Part shown: piece after piece, positions 16,590 through 25,421 of the stretch
Numbering within the stretch: the first letter of the stretch is position 1
Layout: each line of letters starts with the position of its first letter
Notes under the pieces: model-generated
Databases searched by the model: none
What the model was told of the DNA's origin: nothing
The model's input: only the letters and a program-made list of their open reading frames with translations
Made by a program: the position numbers and the translations under genes
Source: Armatimonadota bacterium
GTDB taxonomy: Bacteria; Sysuimicrobiota; Sysuimicrobiia; Sysuimicrobiales; Sysuimicrobiaceae
Assembly: GCA_031432545.1 (NCBI GenBank)
Contig: JAVKGX010000015.1
Coordinates: 1-34,839 of the forward strand
Direction: 5' to 3'
Length of the DNA: 34,839 nt

Positions 16590-18017
16590 TCACTCGGCAC
16601 AGCACGACAGGCGCTCGACGTCCTTGTAGAACGAGAGCGCAACGATCTTCAGCGCCTCCGCCATCGTCGGGTAAACATGGACCAAATCGATGAAGTCGTG
16701 CACGGTGGCTCCGAATCGAAGCGCCATCGCCGCTTCGTGGATCACCTCGCCTGCGTCGACGCCGACCATCGACACACCCAGGACCCGGGTGCTGCCCGCT
16801 TCCACGACCATCTTGACGACACCGCGCGGATCGCGTACCGCGGCCGCCCGCGGGACCAGCGCCATGGGAACGGCACGGCACGAGCAGCGGTAGCCATGCC
16901 GCTTGGCCTCCGCGTCCGTCAACCCGACGGTGGCAACCTGAGGATCCGTGAAGATCGTCCGCGGGACCACGCTGTGGTCCACCCTTCGCGATTCGGTGCC
17001 CAGCGCGTTGGTCGCAGCGATGACGCCGTCATGTGCGCCGACCGGCGTGGCCTGGTGTGCATCCCACTGGCGTCCGATGACGTCGCCCGCTGCCCATACT
17101 TTCGGCGCGGTCGTTCGCAGGAATGCGTCGACGACCACGAAGCCAGCCTCGTCGGTACGTACCCCGACGTGCTCGAGGCCGAGGCCGTCCGTATTCGGCT
17201 TCCGACCCGCGGCGACGAGCAGATGATCTGCCCGAAAGGTGACTTCGCGTCCCTGCCGTTCACCCGTCACCGCGACGCCATCTCCCTCGGGGCGGACCGC
17301 CCGGACGGCGATGCCGGTGACCACGTTTACGCCCTCGTCGACGAGCGCCCGCGTAATCGCCCCCGACACCTCGGGCTCGTGCGACGGCAGCACGCGCGGG
17401 CTCCTTTCCAGGATCGTGACCGCGCTACCGAAACGGCAAAACATCTGGCCCAGCTCCAGGGCGATGTATCCGCCGCCCACCACCACGAGCGACCGCGGGA
17501 TTTGCGCCAACCCGCTTCCTCCGGCCGACTCCAGCAGGTCGGACGTCAGGTACGGGACGCGATCGAGGCCCTCGATCGGAGGCAAGAAGGGGCGCGAACC
17601 GGTCGCGATCAGCACGTGCTTTCCGACCAGCCGCCGCCCGTCCACCTCGACCACGCCGTCGGGACCGAAGCGCGCCCGACCGGGATACACGGAGATCCGT
17701 TCGGAGTCGTTCACGATCGCCGCGTACTTCTTCTCCCGGTAGGCATCGATGACCTCGTCCTTCTGCGCCACGAGCGCGGCGAAGTCCACGTCCATGCCCT
17801 GACAACGCAGGCCCGGATAGCGCGGGCGGCGCGCATCCCACACGATGCGCGCGGCCTCGATGAGGTTCTTGCTGGGCAGGCACCCGCGGTTGACGCACGT
17901 CCCCCCGAGTGTTCGGCTCTCCGTCATCGCCACGGTGAACCCGAGCTCTGCCGCCCGAATCGCTGCGGCGAACGCCGTCGAGCCCGATCCGAGGATCACG
18001 AGGTCGTAGGCATCCAC
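16590..18017 (-). CDS. merA: Mercuric reductase-like flavoprotein (MerA core)
   Basis: A 475-residue pyridine nucleotide-disulfide oxidoreductase. It has an FAD-binding [17 protein letters not shown], redox Cys pair C41/C46 in [13 protein letters not shown], an NAD(P) segment [16 protein letters not shown] and the FAD motif VWAAGDVIG. The C-terminus ends ERLSCCAE, so C472/C473 form the vicinal Cys pair that, in MerA, passes Hg(II) to the active site; this sets it apart from lipoamide dehydrogenase. There is no N-terminal heavy-metal domain. It would reduce Hg(II) to Hg(0) with NADPH. No merR, merT or merP is in the window, so it is not in a classic mer operon. Confidence 0.88.
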   Translation of the reverse strand: MDAYDLVILGSGSTAFAAAIRAAELGFTVAMTESRTLGGTCVNRGCLPSKNLIEAARIVWDARRPRYPGLRCQGMDVDFAALVAQKDEVIDAYREKKYAAIVNDSERISVYPGRARFGPDGVVEVDGRRLVGKHVLIATGSRPFLPPIEGLDRVPYLTSDLLESAGGSGLAQIPRSLVVVGGGYIALELGQMFCRFGSAVTILERSPRVLPSHEPEVSGAITRALVDEGVNVVTGIAVRAVRPEGDGVAVTGERQGREVTFRADHLLVAAGRKPNTDGLGLEHVGVRTDEAGFVVVDAFLRTTAPKVWAAGDVIGRQWDAHQATPVGAHDGVIAATNALGTESRRVDHSVVPRTIFTDPQVATVGLTDAEAKRHGYRCSCRAVPMALVPRAAAVRDPRGVVKMVVEAGSTRVLGVSMVGVDAGEVIHEAAMALRFGATVHDFIDLVHVYPTMAEALKIVALSFYKDVERLSCCAE

Positions 18018-18548
18018 TCTGGCTCACCTCCCAAGATGCCAACGGACATCGAGCCGGGTGCCGCGGCTCGGTGCCCACGCTCCCCAAGCACGCGCCCCGT
18101 CCTCATGCTATACGTTCGACTCGACGGGAGGGTCAGGGGAGGCGCGGAAGGTCCTGGCGGACGAGGATGCCCTCCCCGGGCCTACCCGGTCCGATACCCC
18201 CGACGTACGGATGGCCGCCCTTCCACGGTTCCCAGCGAGCAGGAACCCGGCCACGCCCGGCCTTCGGACGCCTTTGACCCCGCCGGGCGGAGGCCCTTGC
18301 GGGCCCGGGCGTGGCCTTCGCGAGGGTCGGATCCCGCCGGCCGGCAAGCCCATGATCGAGCCGGTCAAGGGCAAACTCTGGCATAGGTGTCCTGACACCG
18401 GCCCGTTCCCTTCGGGTAGCCTTGGCCGACGATCGAACCTTCGCGGCTTGGACTAAACTTCGCCGCCGCTCCAACGGTCTCATCGGTCGGAGTTCACAGC
18501 ACCCACACAAGTCGCGCTACAGCCGCGGCAGATGCACGGAGGTGAGGC
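18018..18548. other. Long divergent intergenic region
   Basis: Between the divergent merA-like and Spy-like genes I see no convincing gene. It must hold both promoters. It contains a 12-bp inverted repeat (18249-18260 / 18305-18316) and a short hairpin GGTGTC-CT-GACACC near 18389. The downstream end has a good ribosome binding site for the Spy-like gene (GGAGGTGAG). Confidence 0.5.
18249..18316. repeat. 12-bp inverted repeat with 44-nt loop
   Basis: GGCCACGCCCGG (18249-18260) is exactly complementary to CCGGGCGTGGCC (18305-18316). The loop is itself GC-rich, with GCCGGGCGG and GCCCTTGCGGGC segments that can pair further. It could be part of a structured RNA or leader; no T-tract follows on either strand, so a simple terminator is unlikely. 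Confidence 0.5.
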
Positions 18549-18974
18549 GTGAGAAGGTCCGTTTCCCTTGTCGCCCTTGGGCTCGCCATCGTCGTGGCAG
18601 CGGGGCCGTGGCTCATGGTCAACCCACCGGAGGCGTTCGCCCAGCAGTCGCGTGCCCGGCGCCAGCCCTGCCTCACCGAGGCGCAACGCCGCCAGGCCGA
18701 GGCGATCTTCGATCGGCACCGCGTGCCCTTGCGGAACGCGCGCTTCCGGGTCGCTGACGAATCCCGGGCCCTGCGCCGCTTGCTCATCGCCGAAGGCACA
18801 ACGCGCGCGCAGCTGGACGCCCAGGCCGCCCGCCTGGCCGAGGCCCGCAACGCGGCCCAGCGTGCGCGGATCGACTTCCTCTGGGAACTTCGGGCGGTCC
18901 TACCCGCCGACCAGCGCGAGCGCGCCATACGCTGCCTCATGCAGCAGTGGACGGGGCGCATGCGTCGCCGCTGA
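18549..18974 (+). CDS. Periplasmic Spy/CpxP/ZraP-like protein
   Basis: A 141-residue exported protein. The signal peptide ends at about AFA/QQS. The mature part is nearly all helical and rich in Arg, Ala and Gln, with LTEAQRRQAEAIF near its start and LPADQRERAIRCL near its end, matching the paired LTxxQ-type motifs of Spy/CpxP and metal-responsive ZraP/CnrX proteins. One Cys lies near the start of the mature protein (QPCLTE) and one near the end (RCLMQ). It starts with GTG behind GGAGGTGAGGC. It may act as a periplasmic chaperone or metal sensor; being divergent from merA hints at metal stress. Confidence 0.75.
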   Translation: MRRSVSLVALGLAIVVAAGPWLMVNPPEAFAQQSRARRQPCLTEAQRRQAEAIFDRHRVPLRNARFRVADESRALRRLLIAEGTTRAQLDAQAARLAEARNAAQRARIDFLWELRAVLPADQRERAIRCLMQQWTGRMRRR

Positions 18975-19154
18975 CGCTCGCCGGAAACCCCACGGGCGCT
19001 AACCCGAGCCTCGGTTCCTGGTACCGAGGTGGACCGGGCCGCTGATGGCGTTCGTGCCATCCCTGGGACGCATCCACTATGATGAGCATGGTGGTCGGCG
19101 GCCGACCCTTTGCGGGTCGGGCGCCGGCTGTCCACTCTTGTCGGGAGGTCCTCG

Positions 19155-20705
<1,551 letters not shown>

Positions 20706-20714
20706 GGGCCGGTC

Positions 20715-20927
20715 GTGCACAGGTTACGCGCCGACGAGTGGATCTGGGACGAAGAGCGCAGCGTCCTTCGTTTCGTCAACAGGGGTGAGGTCGTCGCTGA
20801 GGTGGCGCTGACCGGCGACGCACTGGACCTCTGGCGAAAGGCGCTGGAAGCCGGCACCGACATCGACGAGGTCGTGGCGGAAGCCCGCGCGCGCACCGAG
20901 CCGGAGGAACTGCAGAAGATCGACTGA
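20715..20927 (+). CDS. Small hypothetical protein (70 aa) downstream of pruA
   Basis: A 70-residue acidic protein starting with GTG only 9 nt after pruA, so probably in the same transcript. It has a beta-rich N-terminal half (EWIWDEERSVLRFVNRGEVVAEVALTG) and a helical C-terminal half rich in Glu and Ala. No known family is recognised, and the ribosome binding site is weak. The downstream tRNA-Ala begins 14 nt after its stop. Confidence 0.65.
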   Translation: MHRLRADEWIWDEERSVLRFVNRGEVVAEVALTGDALDLWRKALEAGTDIDEVVAEARARTEPEELQKID

Positions 20928-20941
20928 AACGGACCGGTCAC

Positions 20942-21016
20942 GGGGACGTAGCTCAGCGGGAGAGCACCTGCTTTGCACGCAGGGGGTCGGGGGTTCGAAT
21001 CCCCTCGTCTCCACCA
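20942..21016 (+). tRNA. tRNA-Ala (anticodon TGC)
   Basis: The cloverleaf is complete: acceptor GGGGACG pairs with CGTCTCC (one G-T), D-arm GCTC/GAGC, anticodon stem CCTGC/GCAGG around TTTGCAC, T-arm with GTTCGAAT, discriminator A and encoded CCA (21014-21016). The anticodon is TGC. Its 3' 49 bp are duplicated at 29166-29214, so this tRNA is the integration site of the island that follows. Confidence 0.97.
20968..21016 (+). repeat. Left att site (attL), 49-bp tRNA-Ala 3' repeat
   Basis: These 49 bp, from the anticodon stem to the CCA end of tRNA-Ala, recur without mismatch at 29166-29214 in the same orientation. The preceding bases (C versus T) and following bases (A versus T) differ, which fixes the repeat length. 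Tyrosine recombinases commonly use such tRNA 3' segments as att sites. Confidence 0.93.
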
Positions 21017-21951
21017 AGCCAGTCAGGACGCGGGTTTCAGCCGTTGAGCCCCTCGCGAGACCAGCCGAAAAAGCGGGGACTCACCCCCTCACTGATGCTG
21101 TCGAGGCGTTCCTGCTCACGAAGCGCGTGGCCTGATGTACTGAGGCCACGCTCCAGGTCTACACCTGGTGGCTGCGCCGGCTGCTGGTCGGGGTCGAGGT
21201 GACGGCGCTCAGTATGCGCCAGTTCCTCGTCACCCTCCAGGCCGCCTCTCTGTCCCTGAGCAGCCAGCACCAGGCGTACCGGACGCTCAAGACGTTCTTC
21301 CGGTGGTGCGTTGACGCCGGCGTGCTCGCCGAGAGCCCTCGGCGCGGATTCACCATGCGCACGCCGAAGACGCTCCCCGACGTGCCCTCCGAGGACGAAC
21401 TGCGCGCCGTGCTTGCGGCGTGCCCCGACACCCTCGAAGGGATCCGCAACCGTACCATGGTCCTGACCCTCGCCGACGCTGGCCTGCGCGCCGGCGAACT
21501 GCTGCACCTGCTGGTCGAGGACTGGCGGGCCTCCGACCGCGGCCTGTTCGTGCGCGCCGGCAAAGGCTGCAAAGACCGCGTGGCCTTCATCGGGCCGACC
21601 ACGACGCGGGCCCTGAAGGCGTGGCTGGCCCGGCATCCGTAGCCGTCACCCGAGGCGTTCCTGTTCACAGACCGGCATGGGAAACCGCTCAAGTACCGCC
21701 ACCTAGTGCAGATCCTCCACCGGCTCTCGGCCAAGGCCGGCCTGCCACCGCACCGACGGCTGCACCCTCACGCGCTCCGACACTTCGCGGCGACGGCCTG
21801 GCTTCGGGCGGGCGCGGGGTTGGACGAAGTGCGCCGGTTACTGGGGCACGAGAGCCTGAATACCACGCTGCGCTACAGCAGCCTGGTAGGAGCCGACCTG
21901 CAGCGGGCGCACCGGAAGGCTGGGGCGATTGAACGGCTGTGGCTGGAGTGA
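21017..21951 (+). pseudogene. Tyrosine recombinase body, no local start, two nonsense codons
   Basis: The frame encodes a phage-type integrase: TDAVEAFLLTKRVA, core-binding LKTFFRWCVDAG, then catalytic Arg in DAGLRAGEL, Lys in GKGCKDR, HALRHFAA (HxxR), LLGHES and the LRYS tyrosine. Two in-frame stops break it: TGA at 21133-21135 and TAG at 21640-21642. At both points the paralogous integrase at 26613-27644 aligns straight across. No usable in-frame start codon lies between the tRNA and the first conserved residue. The missing 5' end, with start codon, is found in the same frame at 29085, beyond the other att copy. Confidence 0.88.
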
Positions 21952-22145
21952 AGGCCTCTGCGCTGGCGTGGGTAGCATGGGGTCTCGGGAGGTGAGCGCG
22001 CAGTTCGGAAGAGCGAGCCTGCTCGAAAGCCCCTTCCCGCCCCGGGACGGAGGCGGACAAGCGGCCGATAATCTAGGTGAGAGGACTGGCATGCCCGGAG
22101 GAGAAGCAAAGCAGGAGCCTTTCAGTCTCCTGGAGGAGGAACCCG

Positions 22146-23102
22146 ATGGCAGAGGTTGACATCATCCACCACGCCTCGTGTGAGGACCTCTCCGCGCTGG
22201 AAGACAACTCCGTCACCCTCACGGTGACCTCGCCGCCATACTGGAACGCGATAGACTACGACATCCATGAGAGGGACCCGAACCGCTGGTACCGGACGCG
22301 GAAATACGCCTTCGGGTACAAGGAATACGACGAGTACCTGGACTGGGTCGAGCGCATCTTCGGGGGTGTCCTCGCCAAGACCCGACCTGGAGGCTACTGC
22401 GCCGTGGTCATCGGCACGGTCCTGCTGAACGGCCGCCACTACCCCGTCCCGTTCGACCTCGCCGCCCGGCTGTCCAGGTCCGGATGGGAGTTTCACCAGG
22501 ACATTGTCTGGCACAAGGTCACCGGCGGGGTGAAGCGTGCGGGCGTCACCATCCAGAAGCCCTACCCCGGCTACTTCTACCCGAACATCATGACGGAGTA
22601 CATCCTTGTCTTCCGTAGGCCCGGCAAGGCGATCTACACAGGCCGGTCCCGGTCGAGCCTGGACAGGGCCCGCATCCCCATCAACCGCGTGTTCACGATG
22701 GACGTGGCCAACACGGTCTGGCATATCGCGCCGGTTCCACCGGGCCACCTCCACCACCCCTGCCCGTTTCCCGAGGAAATCCCGTACCGGCTTATCCAGT
22801 TGTACTCGTATCCCGGCGACCTCGTGCTAGATCCGTTCGCGGGAAGCGGGCAGACGCTGAAGGTCGCCAAACACCTGGGGCGGCACTTCGTGGGTTACGA
22901 CACGGTGAAGAAGTACGTGTATTACGCCCAGCGCCGGTTGGACGAGCCGCTCGCGGTCCGGCAGAAGCAACTGATTGCCGTGTTCGATTCCGTTCCCATA
23001 GATTCGCCTCTAGCGGGGCCGGGCAGGCATGGGAAGGGCCACGGTCCGAGGAGGCGGCCGAGAGCCCGCCGCGAAGAGGAAATGCTCCTCCTGTTCACCT
23101 GA
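22146..23102 (+). CDS. DNA methyltransferase, beta-class (N4-cytosine type likely)
   Basis: A 318-residue SAM-dependent DNA methyltransferase. Catalytic motif IV TSPPYW (28-33) comes first, and SAM-binding motif I DPFAGSGQT (229-237) is near the C-terminus, the beta-class order. The form SPPYW is most common in N4-cytosine enzymes, though N6-adenine cannot be excluded. The ATG at 22146 follows GGAGGAACCCG. The gene converges on the next gene with 3 bp between stops, so the pair looks like a type II restriction-modification system carried by the island. The C-terminal tail (from about 280) is basic and poorly conserved in look. Confidence 0.9.
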   Translation: MAEVDIIHHASCEDLSALEDNSVTLTVTSPPYWNAIDYDIHERDPNRWYRTRKYAFGYKEYDEYLDWVERIFGGVLAKTRPGGYCAVVIGTVLLNGRHYPVPFDLAARLSRSGWEFHQDIVWHKVTGGVKRAGVTIQKPYPGYFYPNIMTEYILVFRRPGKAIYTGRSRSSLDRARIPINRVFTMDVANTVWHIAPVPPGHLHHPCPFPEEIPYRLIQLYSYPGDLVLDPFAGSGQTLKVAKHLGRHFVGYDTVKKYVYYAQRRLDEPLAVRQKQLIAVFDSVPIDSPLAGPGRHGKGHGPRRRPRARREEEMLLLFT

Positions 23103-23105
23103 AGG

Positions 23106-23708
23106 CTATTTGAACTTCCTCAGAGTGGGGAACCTTTCCAAGAGTTCGTGGGCCACGGCTTCGCTGGCCATTCTTGTGCGATCAAGGTTTGTCGACTTCT
23201 GGGCGATTTTGCAGCGCAAGAGGTACTCCGGTTGCCTAGCCAGGAATTCCGTAAGGTTTCGCCGCTTCAACAGCACAGCGTCGCCGCTCGACACCGTCGC
23301 GTGTGGCAGAAGTTCCGGGTCCGCGTAACCAATCCCGATGCCGGTCAGGACGAAGATGGTGGCCTCCCGCCAGCCCCCGCCGACGCCTCCGCCCAGGACG
23401 TTTATGAGCCGAATCTGGCCTGTACCCGTGAACTCGCCCTTGACGGAGAAGCCTTCCGTGCCGGGTACTGAGATGTCGATGCGCGGGTGGACCTTGCCGA
23501 CATTCGTGGCATCTATCCCGGCGGCCCGCATGGCGGCACCAATGATGCGTTCAAGGACTCCGCCGACAACGAACCTGTTTTCGTGTATGGTCGTGTTGTA
23601 CTCGGACAGCAAGACCTCGATTACGGATTCGACCTCGGAGCGCAGTACTACGTTGCGTTCCAACTCGGTCTTGAACCGGCGAAAGACAGCGCGTTCCTGG
23701 TCGTACAT
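23106..23708 (-). CDS. Probable type II restriction endonuclease
   Basis: A 200-residue protein that partners the convergent methyltransferase. The segment HPRIDISVPGTEGFSVKGE holds D78, E85 and K90 in an arrangement like PD-(D/E)xK nucleases, with Ser88 where the ExK glutamate is usual and E92 just after. The N-terminal part is helical. The frame is open to 24023, but the extra 105 residues are Arg/Pro-rich and look non-coding, so I used the ATG at 23708, which has only a weak ribosome binding site (GGGAC). I cannot assign a named enzyme or recognition site. The call rests on context and the nuclease-like motif. Confidence 0.62.
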   Translation of the reverse strand: MYDQERAVFRRFKTELERNVVLRSEVESVIEVLLSEYNTTIHENRFVVGGVLERIIGAAMRAAGIDATNVGKVHPRIDISVPGTEGFSVKGEFTGTGQIRLINVLGGGVGGGWREATIFVLTGIGIGYADPELLPHATVSSGDAVLLKRRNLTEFLARQPEYLLRCKIAQKSTNLDRTRMASEAVAHELLERFPTLRKFK

Positions 23709-24096
23709 GTCGTCCCACAGGTGCGGCTTTTGAGCATGTATTACGTCACGGAGACCCGATTGGCCTTTATCCGAGCGGGAGCCTTCCGCCACTCCGGGGT
23801 AGAGGCCGGACGGACGGGATGGGCGAGTCCGAAATAGCCTCGAACCGGGTGGACGTGGAGATTTGATGCCATCGTACTGGAAGGTAGCGCGACAAAGGCA
23901 CCGCTGAAGGCAGTGACCGGATTCCAGCCAGCAAGCGACTTGCGCAGGAAAGCGCAATGGTGGCTGACCCGAGGGTGTTAACCCGCCGACCACGCCGGCG
24001 GCAACATCAGGGCGAGCGGCCATTCACCATCCGGCGGGATGGGGACTTCCGCTCAGGGAACCTTCTTTGGGATTTTGGGAGATTTTCTTGATGATA
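23709..24096. other. Gene-free gap between nuclease gene and IS
   Basis: No convincing gene. It should contain the promoter of the nuclease gene (minus strand). The right part (24060-24096) is locally T- and A-rich (TTTTGGGAGATTTTCTTG) just before the IS inverted repeat, and may be the target site of the IS. Confidence 0.4.
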
Positions 24097-24112
24097 TGAA
24101 AGCGCTGCGCCT
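24097..24112 (+). repeat. IS left inverted repeat (IRL)
   Basis: TGAAAGCGCTGCGCCT, the exact reverse complement of 25355-25370. Its right part overlaps the left arm of a hairpin that ends at the transposase ribosome binding site. Confidence 0.9.
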
Positions 24113-24169
24113 CCAGACGGCGAATCTCTTGCTGAGCAGACAGCAAGAGCCGAAGAGAGGAGGCGCAGC
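24104..24169 (+). promoter_or_regulatory. Two-stem leader hairpin covering the transposase ribosome binding site
   Basis: The outer stem pairs GCTGCGCCTCC (24104-24114) with GGAGGCGCAGC (24159-24169), 11 bp with no mismatch. Inside it, CTCTTGCTG (24126-24134) pairs with CAGCAAGAG (24141-24149) around a 6-nt loop. The GGAGG ribosome binding site at 24159-24163 is in the right arm of the outer stem, 9 bases before the transposase ATG, so folding would hide it. Confidence 0.65.
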
Positions 24170-24172
24170 ACC

Positions 24173-25212
24173 ATGCAGTATGTCGCGTTCGATGCCCACA
24201 AACACTACACCTGGGCCCGGGTGGAGCGGCCGGAGGGCACTGTGGTAGGGGAGCAGCGGATCGCGCACGAGCGTGGGGCGCTGCGGCGGTTCCTGGCGGG
24301 CTGTGAGCCCGGCTCGCCGGTGGCCATCGAGACAGTGGGCAACTGGTACTGGATGGTCGATGAAACGGAAGCAGCGGGGTACAGGCCCCAGTTGGTGCAT
24401 GCGCACAAGGCCAAGTTGATGTTGGGGGTGGTGAACAAGACGGACCGACTGGATGCGCGCGGGATGAACCAGCTGCAGCGGACCGGGACGCTGCCCACGG
24501 TGTGGATTCCCCCAGGGGAACTGCGGGACTGGCGTGACCTCCCGCGGACGCGGATGGTGCTGGTGCGCCAGCGCACCCAGTTGAAGAATCGCATCCACGC
24601 GACGCTGGCCAAGTACGCGCTGACGGTCGGTGAGGTCGACGATCTGTTTGGAAAGCAGGGGCGCACACTGCTCCGCCAGCGGCTCGCCGAGCTGCCGCCG
24701 CAGACGGCGTTTGCGACGACGCGGGTGCTCGATCAGATTGAGACCCTCAACCACCAGGTCGACCTCTTTGAGCGGCAGATGGCGAACTCTTTGAGGTCAC
24801 CGACGAGATCAAGCTGCTGATGACGCTCCCGGGCGTGGGTTTCATCCTGGCGACCGTGATCCTCGGAGAGATCGGCGATGTGGCCCGTTTTGGGCGCAGC
24901 GAGCAGCTCGCCGCCTATGCGGGTACCACCCCGCGGGTCCACGAGTCCGGAGGCCGGCGCCGCTACGGCCCACTGCGGGCGGACGTCAATCGCTATCTCA
25001 AATGGGCGTTTGTGGAGGCGGCCAATGTGGTCTGTCTGCACCGGGGGCGGCACCCGCAGCGCCATGTCAGCCGACTCTACGACCGCATCTACAAGCGGAA
25101 GGGGCATCAGAAAGCGATCGGAGATGTGGCCCGCCACCTGGCGGAGGCGGCCTACTGGGTGCTGACCAAGCGGGAGCCGTATCGCGAGCCGGGATCGTCC
25201 ACGGAGGCGTAA
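24173..25212 (+). pseudogene. IS110-family transposase, frameshifted
   Basis: The N-terminal half (24173-24820) has the RuvC-like DEDD residues: [20 protein letters not shown] and [10 protein letters not shown]. The C-terminal half (24820-25212) has MTLPGVGFILATVI and the Ser region AYAGTTPRVHESGGRR. Near 24781 the frame shifts: continuing in the second frame through [20 protein letters not shown] restores the family sequence, consistent with loss of one base. The first frame ends TGATG, overlapping a start for the second part, so two fragments could be made, but a working transposase is unlikely. Confidence 0.88.
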
Positions 25213-25354
25213 GCGCGGGTTGCGTCTGAGCCCAGCGAGGCTCGTGACTTGATTGCGACACGCTTCCGGGACATCCTCATGCCAGCATCAGGGCGTAGAG
25301 ATGACTCCGACGAGATCGGCGAAAGTAGACGAACCGGTAACCGAGACTCTTGAC
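25213..25354 (+). ncRNA. Candidate guide (bridge/seek) RNA region of the IS
   Basis: IS110-family elements encode a guide RNA in one non-coding end; in IS1111-type elements with sub-terminal inverted repeats it lies downstream of the transposase gene. This 142-nt stretch is the larger non-coding end here (the left has 60 nt between repeat and ATG). I did not derive a confident fold, so the call rests on family knowledge and position. Confidence 0.3.
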
Positions 25355-25370
25355 AGGCGCAGCGCTTTCA
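25355..25370 (+). repeat. IS right inverted repeat (IRR)
   Basis: AGGCGCAGCGCTTTCA, the exact reverse complement of 24097-24112. Its first nine bases also occur at 24161-24169 in the transposase leader. Confidence 0.9.
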
Positions 25371-25421
25371 GAGATGACGGCGCTGCCCGCTTCCTGCCCA
25401 ACACGCCACCCTACTTTCGCC

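Larger units (their letters stand above)
24097..25370 (+). mobile_element. IS110/IS1111-type insertion sequence
   Basis: The element is bounded by a perfect 16-bp inverted repeat and encloses a DEDD transposase gene, now frameshifted. The size (about 1.27 kb between repeats) fits the family. Sub-terminal inverted repeats point to the IS1111 subgroup, whose true ends lie a few bases outside them, so the exact boundaries are uncertain. It sits between genes of the island and interrupts no recognisable gene. Confidence 0.85.

Noticed and set aside
15479-18386. Long plus-strand frames antisense to the MFS and merA-like genes
   Set aside because: Typical shadow frames of GC-rich coding DNA; the minus-strand proteins are well conserved.
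21133-21642. Idea that the TGA and TAG in the left integrase are recoded rather than nonsense
   Set aside because: TGA and TAG both end many intact genes in this window, no SECIS-like or readthrough context is visible, and the paralogue has ordinary residues at both sites.
24820-25212. Programmed frameshifting in the IS transposase
   Set aside because: IS110-family transposases are normally single frames and no slippery run is seen near 24781; a one-base deletion explains it better.
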